Assembly (NCBI RefSeq): GCF_001418685.1
Contig: NZ_LIVM01000001.1
Location: forward strand, 186,001 to 250,000
From: Apibacter mensalis
Lineage (GTDB): Bacteria; Bacteroidota; Bacteroidia; Flavobacteriales; Weeksellaceae
Direction: 5' to 3'
DNA: 64,000 nucleotides
The position numbers were made by a program, and so were the translations under genes. Below the pieces are notes generated by a model. That model did no database searches, was not told the DNA's origin, and saw nothing but the letters and a program-made list of their open reading frames with translations. Shown one piece after another: positions 8,480-17,500 of the stretch. Numbering within the stretch: position 1 is the stretch's first letter; every line of letters starts with the position of its first letter.

Positions 8480-10363
8480 ATGAATTATCTTTCAGTAGAA
8501 AACATCAGCAAGTCTTTTGGAATAAGAACGTTATTTTCCAATGTTTCCTTTCATATAAATGAAGGGGATCAAATTGCTTTAGTTGCCAAAAACGGAAGTG
8601 GAAAAACTACATTATTAAAAATCTTATCCGGAATGGAATCTCCTGATTCAGGTAAGGTGATATTCAATAAAGACATAAAAGTTGTTATGTTTGAACAATC
8701 TGAAACGTTTAATCAAGATGTAACCGCTGAAGAATACATTTTCACCCATTCCAATCCGGTATTAGATATCGTTCATCAATACGATACCATGGTACAGAAT
8801 GCCCCTACCCATCCTGAATTGCTAAGTCTTATTGAAAAAATGGATCAATGGGATGGATGGAAAGTTGAACCGATAATTCAAGAAATTATAACTAAACTAA
8901 AAATAGATTTTCTTGATCAAAAGATAAAGAACTTATCAGGAGGACAACAAAAAAGGATTTCACTTGCTAAATTTCTGATCGATATAAGTTTTGAAAAAGG
9001 GACTGTTTTGTTGATCCTTGATGAACCTACCAATCATTTAGATATTGAAATGGTAGAATGGTTGGAATTTTTTCTTAATAAAGAAAACAAAACGCTTATT
9101 TTAGTTACACACGACCGTTATTTTTTGGATGCGATTTGCACCAGAATTTTAGAACTGGAAGGCGGAACCCTATATTCCCATAATGGAGATTATGAAACCT
9201 ATGTCACCAATAAATCTTCAAGAATTGAAAATCAAATAGCTCAAACCGATAAAGCTAAGAACTTATATAGAAAGGAGTTAGAATGGATGAGAAGACAACC
9301 CCAGGCTAGAACATCTAAATCAAAAAGTAGAATTGAAAGTTTTTACAAAACGGAAGAAATTGCTAAAAAAAGTACTTCTGATGCTCAAGTTCAATTAGAC
9401 ATGCAAATGACTCGTTTGGGAAAAAAAGTTATTGAAATGGAACATGTTTTTAAGTATTTTGGAAATAAAATAATTCTGGACAACTTTTCCCATACTTTTG
9501 CCAGAGGATCAAAAATTGGGATTATTGGTAAAAACGGAGTGGGTAAAACCACTTTTTTAAAGATCCTTGAAAAAAAGGAAGAATTTGATTCCGGGACTAT
9601 CGAATGGGGCGAAACTTTACAAATAGGACATTTTAAACAAGAAGGTCTTTCATTTAATGAAGACCAACGAGTTATTGATTTTGTAAAAGAAATAGCAGAT
9701 TATTTCCCTTTATCTAATGGCAAACAAATTACAGCCGGTCAATTTTTAGAAATGTTTCTTTTTTCTCCGGAAGCTCAATATACTTACATATCCAAGTTAA
9801 GCGGTGGAGAGAAAAAGAGATTACAATTACTTTCTATTTTATTCCGAAATCCAAATTTTTTAATACTTGATGAGCCTACTAATGACCTGGATTTACCTAC
9901 ATTAACTGTTCTTGAAAATTTCTTAGACGAATACCAAGGCTGTTTATTGATTGTAAGCCATGATAGATATTTCATGGACAAAGTAGTAGATGAATTAATG
10001 ATTTTTGAAGGTAATGGTAAAATATCCTGGTTTATAGGAAATTATACAGATTATTATTTAAAATCAAAAGAAAAAGAAATCGTACCCACTAAGGATGTTT
10101 CTAAAAAAGAGATAAAAAATATAAATCCAACTGTTGTTAACAAAGTTCCCAAACTATCTTTCAAAGAAAAAAGGGAATTAGAAAAGTTGGAAAAAGAAAT
10201 TCCTCAATTAGAAGAAGAAAAAATCAAATTAACTGAAAAATTATCTTCTTCAAGTTTAAGTTTTGATGAAATTCAAGAAATTAGCAACAAGTTAGAAAAT
10301 CTTATAAAAAGTTTAGATCTTAAAGAATCAAGATGGCTGGAACTCAGTGAACTTAAATCTTAA
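8480..10363 (+). CDS. ABC-F family ATPase (Uup/EttA-like, ribosome-associated)
   Basis: This soluble protein has two ATP-binding cassettes and no membrane segments. Such ABC-F proteins act on ribosomes or in rRNA/translation quality control. Each half has a Walker A motif (KNGSGKTT; KNGVGKTT), a signature (LSGGQQKR; LSGGEKKR) and a Walker B motif (LLILDEPTNHLD; FLILDEPTNDLD). Between the halves is the charged linker with the RRQPQARTSKSKSR stretch. After the second cassette a lysine/glutamate-rich coiled coil of about 80 residues resembles the Uup C-terminal domain. The ATG at 8480 is chosen over the TTG at 8459 because MNYLSVENISKSFG matches the family start and because of the promoter position. 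The length is 627 residues, typical for the family. It is a single gene, convergent with the Crp regulator. Confidence 0.93.
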   Translation: MNYLSVENISKSFGIRTLFSNVSFHINEGDQIALVAKNGSGKTTLLKILSGMESPDSGKVIFNKDIKVVMFEQSETFNQDVTAEEYIFTHSNPVLDIVHQYDTMVQNAPTHPELLSLIEKMDQWDGWKVEPIIQEIITKLKIDFLDQKIKNLSGGQQKRISLAKFLIDISFEKGTVLLILDEPTNHLDIEMVEWLEFFLNKENKTLILVTHDRYFLDAICTRILELEGGTLYSHNGDYETYVTNKSSRIENQIAQTDKAKNLYRKELEWMRRQPQARTSKSKSRIESFYKTEEIAKKSTSDAQVQLDMQMTRLGKKVIEMEHVFKYFGNKIILDNFSHTFARGSKIGIIGKNGVGKTTFLKILEKKEEFDSGTIEWGETLQIGHFKQEGLSFNEDQRVIDFVKEIADYFPLSNGKQITAGQFLEMFLFSPEAQYTYISKLSGGEKKRLQLLSILFRNPNFLILDEPTNDLDLPTLTVLENFLDEYQGCLLIVSHDRYFMDKVVDELMIFEGNGKISWFIGNYTDYYLKSKEKEIVPTKDVSKKEIKNINPTVVNKVPKLSFKEKRELEKLEKEIPQLEEEKIKLTEKLSSSSLSFDEIQEISNKLENLIKSLDLKESRWLELSELKS

Positions 10364-10387
10364 AAAATAAATTTCTTTTTTCATTTT

Positions 10388-11101
10388 TTACGACATTACA
10401 TGTCCTAATCGGGATAATTTTTGATGGTTTAGAATTTTTATTCTTCTCCCCTCTACTTCTATTAGCTCATCATTTTTAAATTCTGAAATTAGTCGTATTG
10501 CACTTTCTGTAGCAGTACCGATTAAATTTGCCATTTCTTCACGAGTAAGAGTGATTTTGATAAAACCTTCATGATCAACATCAAGTTTTTTCTCTAAAAA
10601 AAGTAGAATTTCTGCCAATCTTTCTCGAACCGTTTTTTGTGCTAACAGCGTAATAGTTCTTCCTGCTTCACCTAAATGTTGAGATATCTTCTTTAATACA
10701 TCGAATGAAACCTTAGAGCTTACTTCTAACAAACGATGAAAAATAATCTCAGGAATGTATACAGCAGTAATATCCTCTATAACCGTACAAGATGCACTAA
10801 AAGTTTCTCCTCCCAATAAAGAACGATATCCAACTATTTCCCCTTTTTTTACGAAACGTAATATTTGTTCTTTACCGTTAAACCCCCTTCTATAAATTTT
10901 ACCTGTACCGCTTAAAATTCCATATATTCCGGTAGGTTTATAACCTTCATGTATTATTTCTTGGCCTTTCTCATAACGAATCTCCTTCATTTCTTTATCC
11001 AATATATGATGTTCTTCTTTAGTAAATTGGCTTAAAACATCTTTATTTTTTAATTCTGATATTAGTATATCAACTGAATTTTTAGACATGATATTACTCA
11101 T
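10388..11101 (-). CDS. Crp/Fnr-family transcriptional regulator
   Basis: This DNA-binding regulator has an N-terminal cyclic-nucleotide-type effector domain (about residues 25-145; motifs GIYGILSGTGKIYRRG, GEIVGYRSLLGGE) and a C-terminal Crp helix-turn-helix (TREEMANLIGTATESAIRLISEF, about 185-207). The N-terminal cysteines that hold the oxygen-sensing iron-sulfur cluster of true FNR are absent; only one cysteine is present, in SASC. Sensing must therefore differ, or oxygen may be read indirectly. It diverges from ccoI, the first gene of the cbb3 oxidase module, with 82 bases between. This arrangement strongly suggests, but does not prove, that it controls the oxidase genes. An alternative ATG lies at 11089. 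Confidence 0.9.
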   Translation of the reverse strand: MSNIMSKNSVDILISELKNKDVLSQFTKEEHHILDKEMKEIRYEKGQEIIHEGYKPTGIYGILSGTGKIYRRGFNGKEQILRFVKKGEIVGYRSLLGGETFSASCTVIEDITAVYIPEIIFHRLLEVSSKVSFDVLKKISQHLGEAGRTITLLAQKTVRERLAEILLFLEKKLDVDHEGFIKITLTREEMANLIGTATESAIRLISEFKNDELIEVEGRRIKILNHQKLSRLGHVMS

Positions 11102-11120
11102 ATTTTTAATAATTTACGAA

Positions 11121-11161
11121 CAAAAATAATACTTTATTTTAAATAAAAGGATATAACTTTG
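11121..11161. promoter_or_regulatory. Divergent promoter region between crp-type regulator and ccoI
   Basis: Two exact TAnnTTTG boxes face away from each other: TATTTTTG on the minus strand at 11121-11128 for the regulator gene and TAACTTTG on the plus strand at 11154-11161 for ccoI. The -33 elements are weak on both sides, which would suit activator-dependent promoters. No clear TTGAT-type FNR palindrome is seen in the gap. Confidence 0.55.
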
Positions 11162-11183
11162 TACGTTTAGTAACAGCATATCT

Positions 11184-13574
11184 ATGAGTGAGCATTGTTT
11201 TCATTGCGGACAGATCATTGAGGACACTCAAATTGATTTTGATAATAAATTATTTTGTTGCAAGGGATGTAAATCTGTATACGAAATTTTAAATCAAAAT
11301 AAACTGGAAAATTACTATAGCCTAAATTCTAAAGCAGGAATAAAACCCGAAAAAAGACAGAATTACTTTGAATTTTTGGATACTCAACAAGTTTTTGATA
11401 AAATTATTGATTATTCAGAAGATGGACTAATACTTGTTACTTTTAAGATACCTGTTATTCATTGCAGCGCTTGTATATGGTTGTTGGAAAGTATAAAAAA
11501 TATTAATAAAAATATTATATATTCCACTGTTAATTTCTCATCAAAAACGGTTCAGATTGCTTATAAAAATGAATCCTTCAAGCTAAGTGAATTAGCTAAC
11601 TTTCTTACAGATTTAGGATATAAACCTGTAATTAATTTTGAAACTACTGAAAAAAAACCTGAAAAAGTAGACCATTCTTTGCTTGTTAAAATAGGTATTG
11701 CCGGATTTGCCTTTGGAAACATTATGCTATTTGCCTTTCCCGAATTTTTCGAAAACGAAAAAGACCTTTGGCTGCAACAATACAACTATTTTTTCAGAAT
11801 TCTTATGTTTCTTTTTTCTTTGCCCGTTGTTTTTTATTGTGCTTCAGATTATTATAAATCTGCATGGGGAGCTTTAAAACATGGAGTTTTAAATATAGAC
11901 TTGCCCATTGTTATCGGAATATTTGCCTTATTTTTTCGTAGCTGCTTTGAAGCTTATACAGGAATAAGTAATGGTTACTTTGATTCTTTAAGTGGGCTTT
12001 TATTTTTTATGCTCCTTGGTAAGTATTTTCAGCAAAGAACTTATAAAACCCTAGCATTCGATAGAGATTATAAATCCTTTTACCCCATCGCCGTAACCAA
12101 AATTACTTCTAATAAGATCCATGAAAATATTCTTATCTCAAATTTAAAAATTGGCGACAGAATATTAATACGGAATCAGGAAATAATTCCTGCCGATTCT
12201 GTTCTCATACATGGAGAAGCATTCATCGATAATAGCTTTATTACCGGAGAATCCAAACTTGTGGAAAAGAAGGTAGGAGAAAAAATATATGCCGGCGGAA
12301 AACAATCCGGTACCACTATAGAGCTTGAGATCATTAAAGAGGTTAATCAAAGCTATCTTACTCGTTTATGGAACAATGAAGCTTTCAAAAAAGACACTTC
12401 TACTATCGATTCAATTACTAATAACATAAGTAAATATTTTGTTATGGTAATTCTGATCATCACTATTCTAAGCGGTTTATATTGGTATTTCATTGAAAAA
12501 AACACATCTCAAATGTATCAAGTAATCACTTCCATACTGATAGTTGCCTGTCCTTGTGCATTAGCCCTTTCCGCACCTTTTACATTGGGAAATATAATGA
12601 GGATTTTTGGTCGAGAAAAATTTTATGTAAAGGATGCTCTCACAGTTGAAAAGCTGGCAAAAATTAATCATATAGTTTTTGATAAAACAGGTACTCTAAC
12701 TATTAATAAAGCCAGTAAGATCAGCTATGAAGGTGAAAAACTTACCCCTGAAGAGTTAAAAAATTTAAAAGCCCTACTTCAAAATTCCAATCATCCGTTA
12801 AGCAGATCACTTTATGAAACTATACCAATGACTACAGAGTATGTACCTATTAAAGTTAAAGATTATGAAGAAATTATAGGAAAAGGAATTAAAGGGGTCG
12901 TTAAAGAAGTTGAATATAAAATAGGCTCATCCAACTTTGTAGGAAATGAGAAAAATATAAGTTCCAATACTTCCGTCCATATCTCTATTAATGGCATATA
13001 CAAAGGTCATTATATATTTAAAAACCAGTATAGAAAAGATTTAAAAGAAATTATAAGCTCTCTTAAAAATTATAAAATATCTTTATTAAGTGGAGATAAT
13101 GATTCAGAAAAGCTTAGTTTAGAAAAAATATTTTCTACAGATACTGTTATTAAGTTTAACCAGTCTCCCCAAGATAAACTGGATTATATAAAAAACTTAC
13201 AAGACAAAGGACATAATGTATTGATGCTTGGTGATGGTCTTAATGATGCAGGAGCTTTAAAGCAATCTAACGTAGGTGTTGCTATATCAGATGATATTAA
13301 CAGCTTTACTCCTTCATCAGATGCTATCTTAGATGGAAATAATTTTGCTTATCTGCCTCTATATCTAAAATTATCAAAAAAAGCATTAGCTATTGTTTCT
13401 ATTTGTTTTATTATAAGTTTCTGCTATAATATTATCGGATTAAGTTTTGCAGTCTCCAATAGGCTTTCCCCTTTAGTTGCAGCCATACTTATGCCCGTAA
13501 GTTCAATCTCTGTCGTACTATTAACAACTTTAGTAAGTAAAATTATCGGTTATCAAACATTTAAAAGTAGATAA
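11184..13574 (+). CDS. ccoI: Copper-translocating P1B-type ATPase of the CcoI/FixI type
   Basis: This pump exports Cu(I) across the inner membrane, in the CcoI subgroup for delivery to cbb3 oxidase. The 796-residue protein begins with the CcoI-type cysteine domain (CFHCG and CCKGCKSVYEIL, residues 5-32). A heavy-metal-associated domain follows with C94-S-A-C97. It then has membrane helices, the ion-binding CPC motif at 456-458 (ACPCALALSAP), the phosphorylation site D500 in DKTGTLT, and the hinge GDGLNDAG near 683. All catalytic elements are present. The N-terminal cysteine domain plus the position directly ahead of ccoS and ccoNO identify it as CcoI rather than a detoxification CopA. Confidence 0.94.
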   Translation: MSEHCFHCGQIIEDTQIDFDNKLFCCKGCKSVYEILNQNKLENYYSLNSKAGIKPEKRQNYFEFLDTQQVFDKIIDYSEDGLILVTFKIPVIHCSACIWLLESIKNINKNIIYSTVNFSSKTVQIAYKNESFKLSELANFLTDLGYKPVINFETTEKKPEKVDHSLLVKIGIAGFAFGNIMLFAFPEFFENEKDLWLQQYNYFFRILMFLFSLPVVFYCASDYYKSAWGALKHGVLNIDLPIVIGIFALFFRSCFEAYTGISNGYFDSLSGLLFFMLLGKYFQQRTYKTLAFDRDYKSFYPIAVTKITSNKIHENILISNLKIGDRILIRNQEIIPADSVLIHGEAFIDNSFITGESKLVEKKVGEKIYAGGKQSGTTIELEIIKEVNQSYLTRLWNNEAFKKDTSTIDSITNNISKYFVMVILIITILSGLYWYFIEKNTSQMYQVITSILIVACPCALALSAPFTLGNIMRIFGREKFYVKDALTVEKLAKINHIVFDKTGTLTINKASKISYEGEKLTPEELKNLKALLQNSNHPLSRSLYETIPMTTEYVPIKVKDYEEIIGKGIKGVVKEVEYKIGSSNFVGNEKNISSNTSVHISINGIYKGHYIFKNQYRKDLKEIISSLKNYKISLLSGDNDSEKLSLEKIFSTDTVIKFNQSPQDKLDYIKNLQDKGHNVLMLGDGLNDAGALKQSNVGVAISDDINSFTPSSDAILDGNNFAYLPLYLKLSKKALAIVSICFIISFCYNIIGLSFAVSNRLSPLVAAILMPVSSISVVLLTTLVSKIIGYQTFKSR

Positions 13575-13699
13575 AATAAATTTTTAACATTATAATTTAC
13601 CTATTGATAGAATTTATATCTAACTTTAGAAATATTCTAAATTAAAGATGCAAAGTAAAAATATATTACAAATCATTATCATTCAAATCAAATAAAATG

Positions 13700-13707
13700 T
13701 ATTTTTG
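13700..13707 (+). promoter_or_regulatory. Possible internal -7 box ahead of ccoS
   Basis: An exact TAnnTTTG match (TATTTTTG) lies 10 bases before the preferred ccoS start. If used, it gives the oxidase genes a promoter separate from ccoI, but with a very short leader. No TTG stands at the usual -33 distance, so support is modest. Confidence 0.3.
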
Positions 13708-13717
13708 TTCAGTCAGT

Positions 13718-13900
13718 ATGGAAATATTATATTTAATGATATTATGCAGTGTTTCATTAGCTGTTATATTTTTGATCCTTTTTATCTATGGGATTATGAA
13801 GGGCCAATTTGATGACGATGAATCACCTGCAGTAAGAATTTTATTTGATTCCAACGAAGATATTTCAAAAGAATCGAAAAACGATAATAAAGAAAAATAA
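13718..13900 (+). CDS. ccoS: cbb3 oxidase maturation protein CcoS
   Basis: This small single-span membrane protein is needed to insert cofactors into cbb3 oxidase. It has one hydrophobic helix (about residues 4-24 from the chosen start) followed by the family signature GQFDDDESPAVRILFD. I prefer the ATG at 13718 (60 residues, MEILYLMIL). The upstream ATG at 13697 would add MYFCSVS, unlike the family, and a TAnnTTTG box at 13700-13707 overlaps that extension. It lies between ccoI and ccoN, the usual place. Confidence 0.92.
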   Translation: MEILYLMILCSVSLAVIFLILFIYGIMKGQFDDDESPAVRILFDSNEDISKESKNDNKEK

Positions 13901-13921
13901 TAAAGTAACTACATAACACAA

Positions 13922-16153
13922 ATGGAAACACAAAAATTTTCATATGATAATAAAATTACTAGAGCATTTGCCTATGCAACCATACTTTGGGGGGTTGTTG
14001 GTTTCATAGTCGGATTAACTGTAGCCTCATTATTGTTCATTCCTACATTACCTGAATTTTTCTTTGGAAATGAAGGAGTCGACTTAGCCAGGTCACAAGG
14101 CTTTATGGGATATGGAAGATTAAGAATGCTACACACTAGCGCTGTAATTTACGCATTTGTAGGCAATGGATTTTTTACAGGTTTTTATTATGCCACCCAA
14201 CGATTATTAAAATCTCGAACCAATAACCTATTAAGCTGGATTCATTTTTGGGGATGGCAATTAATTATTGTATCTGTGGTAATAACCTTCTTAATGGGAA
14301 TAAATACTTCTAAAGAATATGCAGAACATGAATGGCCAATAGATATTATGGTAGCCATTATCTGGATATTATTCGGATTAAATATGTTTATTACCATTGC
14401 CAAAAGGAGAATCAGTCATATGTATGTTGCCATTTGGTTTTTTATAGCTACCTGGGGAGGTATCACCCTATTATGGGTATTTAATAACCTTGCAATTCCT
14501 TTAGATTCAAATATTTTACGAGCAAAAAGTTATTCCATATATTCGGGTGTTCAGGATGCCATGGTGCAATGGTGGTTTGGTCATAATGCGGTTGCATTCT
14601 TCTTAACCACTCCTATCTTAGGGTTAATGTATTACTATTTACCCAAAGCTGCAAACAGACCAGTATTCTCGTACAAATTATCTATTATACATTTCTGGTC
14701 TTTAATATTTGTATATATGTGGGCAGGTCCTCACCACCTATTATATACTTCATTGCCTGCATGGGCACAAATGTTAGGAACGGCATTTTCCATCATGCTA
14801 ATAGCTCCATCATGGGGAGGCATGCTAAATGGATTATTAACTTTACGAGGAGCATGGGACAAAGTACGAGAAGATCCAATACTTAAAATGTTTGTAGTGG
14901 CAGTAACCTGCTATGGTATGGCAACTTTTGAAGGACCATTATTAGCTACTAAAACTTTAAACAAAATCGGACACTTTACCGATTGGGTAATAGGACACGT
15001 ACATTTAGGAGCTTTAGGTTGGAATGGATTCATGATTTTTGGAGTTATTTATTATATCGTCCCAAGAATTTATAAAACTGATTTATATTCTGTAAAATTA
15101 GCAAACTGGCACTTCTGGTTAGGCACTATGGGTATCATTTTATATGTTATTCCTATGTACATGAGCGGTTTTACTCAAGGTTTAATGTGGAAACAATTTA
15201 ATCCTGACGGAACCCTTGTTACTAAAAATTTTCTTGAAACAGTTACTTCGTTAAGATATTTTTTCATTTTTAGATTTATCGGTGGAATATTTTATTTATC
15301 TGGCGCCATATTATTAGTTATAAACATTATTGGAACGGTTAGAAAAGGTACGTTTGTAGCTAATGAAGAAACTGAAGCACCTGCATTACGTGTTTCTCCT
15401 GCAAAAGGCGCTAATGAAAAAACTCATTCCTGGTTAGAAAGAATGCCTCTTTTCTTCTCTATTTTGGCAATAATTGCTTTAGCAATTGGAGGAGCAGTCG
15501 AAATATTACCTACTATTTTCGTGAAATCCAATATACCACAAATTACAAGTGTAAAACCTTATACACCACTAGAATTAGAAGGAAGAGATTTATACATCCG
15601 TGAAGGTTGTAATGCTTGTCATTCACAAATGATACGTCCATTTAGAGATGAAGTGGTCCGATACGGTGAATATTCTAAAGCAGGTGAGTATATATATGAT
15701 AGACCTTTCCTTTGGGGTTCTAAAAGAACTGGGCCAGATTTACACAGAGAAGGAGGAAAAAATCCAGACTCATGGCATTTCACTCACTTATTTGATCCTA
15801 GAGAAACTTCTCCAGGATCCATAATGCCACGCTATCCATGGTTAATTTATAATGAACTAAATATATCTAAAACCAAAGAGAAATTGGAGTTAATGAAAAA
15901 TTGGTTTAATGTTCCTTATGAACAAAAGGATATTGACAATTATAGAGCAAATATGGATGCACAAGCTAAAGAAATTGCAGCCAGCATATTTACAGACAGG
16001 CCCGACTATAAGGCAGGATTTGAAACCTCTGCAAAGGCCGAAGGCGCTAAGTTTGTTCCACTGGAAAAAAGAGAAATCGTAGCAATAATTGCTTACTTAC
16101 AAAGACTTGGTGTTGACATTAAAAAAACACAAGTAGAAACGGCAAATAACTAG
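13922..16153 (+). CDS. ccoN: Fused cbb3-type cytochrome c oxidase subunits I and II (CcoNO)
   Basis: This is the catalytic subunit of the high-affinity terminal oxidase, reducing oxygen to water in the inner membrane. The 743 residues combine two proteins. The CcoN part (about 1-480) has many membrane helices and the haem/CuB histidines (RMLHTSAVIYA, WFGHNAVAFF, GPHHLLYTSLP, GHVHLGALGWNGF). The CcoO part (about 500-743) has one anchor helix and a c-type haem site C563-N-A-C566-H567 (EGCNACHSQMIRPFRDE). The N-O fusion is typical of Bacteroidota. The gene follows ccoS by 21 bases and precedes ccoQ by 5, clearly one operon. Confidence 0.97.
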   Translation: METQKFSYDNKITRAFAYATILWGVVGFIVGLTVASLLFIPTLPEFFFGNEGVDLARSQGFMGYGRLRMLHTSAVIYAFVGNGFFTGFYYATQRLLKSRTNNLLSWIHFWGWQLIIVSVVITFLMGINTSKEYAEHEWPIDIMVAIIWILFGLNMFITIAKRRISHMYVAIWFFIATWGGITLLWVFNNLAIPLDSNILRAKSYSIYSGVQDAMVQWWFGHNAVAFFLTTPILGLMYYYLPKAANRPVFSYKLSIIHFWSLIFVYMWAGPHHLLYTSLPAWAQMLGTAFSIMLIAPSWGGMLNGLLTLRGAWDKVREDPILKMFVVAVTCYGMATFEGPLLATKTLNKIGHFTDWVIGHVHLGALGWNGFMIFGVIYYIVPRIYKTDLYSVKLANWHFWLGTMGIILYVIPMYMSGFTQGLMWKQFNPDGTLVTKNFLETVTSLRYFFIFRFIGGIFYLSGAILLVINIIGTVRKGTFVANEETEAPALRVSPAKGANEKTHSWLERMPLFFSILAIIALAIGGAVEILPTIFVKSNIPQITSVKPYTPLELEGRDLYIREGCNACHSQMIRPFRDEVVRYGEYSKAGEYIYDRPFLWGSKRTGPDLHREGGKNPDSWHFTHLFDPRETSPGSIMPRYPWLIYNELNISKTKEKLELMKNWFNVPYEQKDIDNYRANMDAQAKEIAASIFTDRPDYKAGFETSAKAEGAKFVPLEKREIVAIIAYLQRLGVDIKKTQVETANN

Positions 16154-16158
16154 AAAAA

Positions 16159-16359
16159 ATGCTCAAATTTTATACCAAAATAATTGCAGGAGTAGATAAT
16201 GCTATAATTTATCAAAGCTTAGCTCTTCTGCTTTTTGTCCTATTTTTTCTAGGAGTAATATTTATAGTAATGAATAAACCTAAAAATTACTATAGCGATA
16301 TGAGCAATCTCCCCTTAGAAGATAATCAACAAAGAACTAATAATATAAATACTAAATGA
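16159..16359 (+). CDS. ccoQ: CcoQ-like small subunit of cbb3 oxidase
   Basis: The 66-residue protein has a single membrane helix (about 17-39, ALLLFVLFFLGVIFIV) followed by the short motif MNKPKNYYSDMSNLPLEDN, which fits CcoQ/FixQ proteins that stabilise the oxidase complex. The start is 6 bases after the ccoNO stop, and ccoP follows by 7 bases. Sequence conservation in this family is low, so the call relies strongly on position. Confidence 0.85.
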   Translation: MLKFYTKIIAGVDNAIIYQSLALLLFVLFFLGVIFIVMNKPKNYYSDMSNLPLEDNQQRTNNINTK

Positions 16360-16366
16360 TCATCAT

Positions 16367-17341
16367 ATGAAACCTAGAACACCTTTTGTCATAAATGCTA
16401 TCTTATCGGTATTTTTAATTACCGGAGCATTTTATATGTTCTTGCAAAACTTTGATTTCATCACAAATCCTATATTTTTAGCCACTATTGCCATTTCATT
16501 TGTGTTATTACTTATTAACAATTCATTAAATGCTTTAATAGATGCTGAAAAATTTAGGTTGCTTTCAGATAAAGAAAAAAAAGAATATTTAGAACTAGTA
16601 AAAACACCTTTTTTAACCAGAATTTGGAGAGATGCATTTAAACAAAGCAAAGCAGAAGAAGCCGGTGAAATTAAATTAATAGATCATGGCTATGATAATA
16701 TAAAAGAGTTGGATAATCAATTACCCAGATGGTATATCGGTTTATTTGCCGTAACTATTACATACGGATTAGTATATCTCTTCTCCTATGCATTTACTAG
16801 TTTTGCACATCCGGATGTTGAATATGAAGAAGAATATAAAACTCAGCTAGCTGAAATAGCCGAATATGAAAAAATTGCTCCTCAAGCCACTATCGAGACC
16901 GCTCAATTTAATCCGGATGCGGTAGCAGACGGAAAGGTAATCTATGAACAAATATGTAAAACCTGTCATGGTGATGGCGCTAAAGGACTTTCAGGCCCTA
17001 ACCAAACAGATGATTATTGGATTAATATTCAAGAAGAATATAATAACGCAAAAGAAGATTCTGAATTTAAAAATATATTTTATACAGTATGGAACGGTAG
17101 TAAAAATAATCCTACTATGAGAGCATTTGGAGCTACCGGAGAAATAAAAGGTAATGATATTGTTAAAGTTGCCAGTTATCTATACCAACTTAATAAGAAT
17201 TCACCTAAAGATTCTGAAGGTCGATCTGTTGATAAAACCGCTAAAGAACCACAAGGAAATTTAGCCCCTTGGTCTAAAGCATATAAAGGTGGATCTGCTC
17301 CTGCAGAAGGTACACGAACATCATCAAACTCAGTAAAGTAA
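16367..17341 (+). CDS. ccoP: cbb3 oxidase subunit III (CcoP), single-haem form
   Basis: This membrane-bound c-type cytochrome subunit passes electrons to CcoO/CcoN. The 324-residue protein has two N-terminal hydrophobic stretches (about 8-26 and 32-50), a cytosolic-type charged segment, a third helix (about 122-145), and a periplasmic cytochrome c domain with one haem site C197-K-T-C200-H201 (YEQICKTCHGDGAKG). The classical proteobacterial CcoP carries two CxxCH sites; only one is present here. The tail after the haem domain is rich in Pro, Gly and Lys. It is the last gene before a terminator hairpin. Confidence 0.93.
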   Translation: MKPRTPFVINAILSVFLITGAFYMFLQNFDFITNPIFLATIAISFVLLLINNSLNALIDAEKFRLLSDKEKKEYLELVKTPFLTRIWRDAFKQSKAEEAGEIKLIDHGYDNIKELDNQLPRWYIGLFAVTITYGLVYLFSYAFTSFAHPDVEYEEEYKTQLAEIAEYEKIAPQATIETAQFNPDAVADGKVIYEQICKTCHGDGAKGLSGPNQTDDYWINIQEEYNNAKEDSEFKNIFYTVWNGSKNNPTMRAFGATGEIKGNDIVKVASYLYQLNKNSPKDSEGRSVDKTAKEPQGNLAPWSKAYKGGSAPAEGTRTSSNSVK

Positions 17342-17357
17342 AAATAAAAATTATATC

Positions 17358-17400
17358 AAAGTCTGCTTAGTTTCAATCAAAAAATTGACAGACTTTTTCT
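17358..17400 (+). terminator. Terminator after ccoP
   Basis: An outer stem (17358-17365 with 17389-17396, AAAGTCTG/CAGACTTT) and an inner stem (17373-17377 with 17384-17388, TCAAT/ATTGA) are followed by TTTTTC and more T. It closes the oxidase structural-gene transcript, at least partly, before ccoG. Confidence 0.75.
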
Positions 17401-17500
17401 TTTTAAATATAATTTTACTTTTTTATAAATGTATAATTTAATAAAATAAAGTATAATTATAGATACAAAACTTAATAATCAACTAAATAAATAAAATACC

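Noticed and set aside
7413-8480. Genomic island inserted at tRNA-Phe
   Set aside because: No integrase, no duplicated tRNA 3' end and no mobile gene follow; the region is gene-free and decayed.
11561-11785. Minus-strand 74-codon frame inside ccoI
   Set aside because: Shadow frame; no conserved motif and it lies within the ccoI heavy-metal domain and first helices.
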